NCBI GenBank assembly: GCA_025642075.2
Contig: JAODUO010001181.1
Coordinates: forward strand, 45,001-109,000
Direction of reading: 5' to 3'
Source: Ridgeia piscesae
Lineage: Eukaryota > Annelida > Polychaeta > Sabellida > Siboglinidae
DNA length: 64,000 nucleotides
Every line of letters starts with the position of its first letter. Position 1 is the first letter of the stretch. The notes beneath the pieces are model-generated. The model was not told where the DNA came from and did not search any database. It saw nothing but the letters and a program-made list of their open reading frames with translations. This document shows, piece by piece, positions 61,486 through 64,000 of this stretch. Position numbers and translations under genes: made by a program.

Positions 61486-61912
61486 TTTTACTCATGTTTC
61501 AGTCAGCCAGGTTGAGTTCTTCTCACTGTGGTGTGTCCTACTCTATTGGAAGCAGCTAGTATGATGCTACACGTGTTGTTTTCTCCAGTCTCTAGTTTTA
61601 TGTACAATGCTGTGTTCAGACTCAGATTAATAGTGAAGGAAAACTTGCATCAGTGACACACAATGTCCAGTCTGAGTTTTGGGTGAATGCTTGGCAGAAG
61701 TGTGTATTTATTAAATGTTAATGTCATAGAGACATCAATGCGAGTTTGTTGGCATGTCCAGTTAAGTTTTACCTGCCATTGCATTAGTAAACAACAAATG
61801 TCCTCCACACAGAGGGTATTTGCATACCTGTACAGTTTTTTATTTCTCTTGTCAAATTCACAACTTTTATGACATTTTAGCTGTCTTACAGATGTTGGTG
61901 TTATGGTCTATG
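61486..61912 (+). other. RABGEF1 3' UTR, distal part
   Basis: AT-rich sequence with no gene, leading to the polyadenylation signal at 61913. Confidence 0.4.
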
Positions 61913-61918
61913 AATAAA
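61913..61918 (+). promoter_or_regulatory. candidate polyadenylation signal for RABGEF1
   Basis: AATAAA in tatgaataaaaactac, with a T-rich stretch (gttttttatttttctc) about 25 bases further on. It is the first canonical hexamer I find after the stop codon, implying a 3' UTR of about 2.5 kb. An ATTAAA near 61710 is a weaker alternative. Confidence 0.55.
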
Positions 61919-62529
61919 AACTACATTACCTTCTCAAGACATGTTTTTTATTTTTCTCTATAATTTTGGCATCATCTTGTAAGTGATAGGGCAATTGATA
62001 TACTGTTTTGTAATATACTGTTTTTAAGGGTATGATGTACATCCTTCTTTTGTCAATGTGCGTATATAATTGTGTTCTTAATAGAAAAAAAGTTGAAGGT
62101 ATATTTTGAGTACACAGTTTGATAGTTGCCCCTGTTGATTTTTCAAACTACATAAACAACATTCAGACACTCGACAGCTGTAGTTGCCTGTAATTCACTG
62201 CAGGTCTCAAATGGTTTTGCAGTTCCTGATTCACACAAACAAAGCCAGTAGTTGGACAAAGTACTGATTCGGTGAACTTCCTGCTAATAACTACCACTTA
62301 TGGCAGATTCCAGATTGCTCGCAATCTTACATTAAATGGCAATGAAACCTAGTTGTTGAGCATCTCAAAGATTAAAAATAATTAACTAATGTAGTTGCAA
62401 CTACAATCAAGACAGTATACTAGAATAATCTTATTGAATATAAACTACAGTCAAAATTTATTTTCTTTACGGGCACCTTAATAATACAGGTAGCTTATGA
62501 TTACGCGTGACAGACGATCTGTGGTCTTT
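61919..62529. other. intergenic sequence
   Basis: No gene or notable repeat is seen between the RABGEF1 end and the final array. Confidence 0.5.
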
Positions 62530-64000
62530 TTGAGGATGACCCTCCCCTACCATGCCTTATCATCCCTTATCATCCCTTACCATCAATCACCATCCCTTAC
62601 CATCTATCACTATCCCTTACCATCCATCGCTATCCCCTACCATCCATCACTATCCCTTATCATGCCTTATCATCCCTTACCATCCATCACCATCCATCAC
62701 CATCCCTTACCATCCATCACCATCCCTTACCATCCATCACTATCCCTTACCATCCATCACCATCCATCACCATCCCTTACCATCCATCACTATCCCTGAC
62801 CATCCATCACCATCCATCACCATCCCTTACCATCAATCACCATCCCTTACCATCCATCACCATCCCTTACCATCCATCACTATCCCTTACCATCCATGAC
62901 CATCCCTTACCATCCATCACCATCCCCTACCATGCCTTATCATCCCTTATCATCCATCACTATCCCTTACCATCCATCACCATCCCTTACCATCCATCAC
63001 CATCCATCACCATCCCTTACCATCAATCACCATCCCTTACCATCCATCACATCCCCCTTACCATCCATCACCATCCCTTACCATCCATCACCATCCCTTA
63101 CCATCCATCACCATCCCTTACCATCCATCACCATCCCTTACCATCCATCACCATCCCTTACCATCCATCACCATCCCTTACCATCCATCACTATCCCTTA
63201 CCATCCATCACCATCACTTACCATCCATCACCATCACTTACCATCCATCACCATCCCTTTCCATCCATCACCATCCCTTACCACCATCACATCCCTTACC
63301 CTCCATCACCATCCCTTACCATCCATCACCATCCCTAAACCCTCCATCACCCTCCCTTACCATCCATACCATCCCTTACCATCCATCACCATCCTACCAT
63401 TTTCCCTATCACTATCCCTTACCATCCATCACCATCCCTAACCATCCATCACCATCCCTTACCATCCATCACCATCCCTTACCATCAATCACCATCCCTT
63501 ACCATCCATCACCATCCATCACCATCCCTTACCATCCATCACTATCCCTTACCATCCATCACTATCCCTTACCATCCATCACCATCCCCACCATCCATCA
63601 CCATCCCTTACCATCCATCACCATCCTTACCATCCATCACCATTTTCCCTCCCTTACCATCCATCACCATCCCTTACCATCCATCACCATCCCTTCCATC
63701 CATCACCATCCATCGCTATCCCTTACCATCCATCACCATCCCTTACCATCCATCACATCCCCTTTCCATCCATCACCATCCCTTAACATCCATCACATCC
63801 CTTCCCTCCATCACCATCCCCTTTCCATCCATCACTATCCCTCACCATCCATCGCTATCCCTTACCATCCATCACCATCCATCGCTATCCCTCACCATCC
63901 ATCACCATCCCTTACCATCCATCACCATCCCTCACCATCCTTCACCATCCATCACCATCCCTTACCATCCATCACCATCCCTTACCATCCATCACATCCC
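62530..64000. repeat. 20-bp minisatellite, open at the right edge
   Basis: The unit ccatcccttaccatccatca repeats with variants (CCATCACTATCC, extra CATCCATCAC blocks) to the last base of the window. The plus strand is almost free of G across about 1.47 kb. Small T-rich interruptions near 63400 and 63640 may be consensus errors. Confidence 0.96.

Overview
This is a 64 kb piece of an animal nuclear genome: AT-rich, intron-rich and packed with microsatellites and minisatellites. Conserved proteins are split by GT-AG introns, and there are no bacterial-style operons. Gene content and sequence style suggest a marine invertebrate, most likely a lophotrochozoan such as a mollusc. That placement is an inference from general appearance, not a measured phylogeny.

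Three protein-coding genes can be supported. (1) On the minus strand at the left edge (1712-2116) is the first coding exon of a membrane protein resembling the beta subunits of BK calcium-activated potassium channels (KCNMB family). The rest of that gene lies beyond the left edge. (2) On the plus strand is a complete Yippee-like gene (YPEL1-4 class). Its four coding exons lie between 24900 and 43017 and encode 115 residues, with one 15.4 kb intron full of repeats. (3) On the plus strand at 52120-59406 is a complete Rabex-5/RABGEF1 gene, the guanine nucleotide exchange factor for Rab5. Seven coding exons join with perfect phase to 619 codons, with an A20 zinc finger, a helical region, a VPS9 domain with intact catalytic residues, and an unusual C-terminal extension of about 149 residues.

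From 2.1 to 24.7 kb the window is non-coding and repeat-rich. It holds very long (GT)n, (AC)n, (CT)n and (TA)n tracts, minisatellites with 12, 33, 36 and about 60 bp units, tRNA-derived SINE-like pieces, and one clean MITE with 6-bp target-site duplications (23416-23691). The YPEL introns and the 43-52 kb interval hold more of the same. The downstream flank of RABGEF1 has a roughly 1.25 kb minisatellite probably lying inside its 3' UTR. The window ends in a 20-bp-unit minisatellite that runs off the right edge.

The most unusual observation is in RABGEF1. The last 10 codons of the exon encoding the catalytic VPS9 motif, plus the first 10 bases of the following intron, form one 40-bp unit repeated about 35 times (56514-57946). 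The intron therefore starts with about 34 extra copies of its own 5' splice site, each carrying a copy of the catalytic-motif codons. Use of the second donor would add 14 residues in frame and duplicate the catalytic motif. Other points of interest are a near-perfect 34-bp palindrome centred on a CRE site, loss of the expected ubiquitin-interacting helix in RABGEF1, and a 44-nt YPEL exon behind a roughly 390-base polypyrimidine tract. I found no CRISPR array, autonomous transposon, viral sequence or intact RNA gene.
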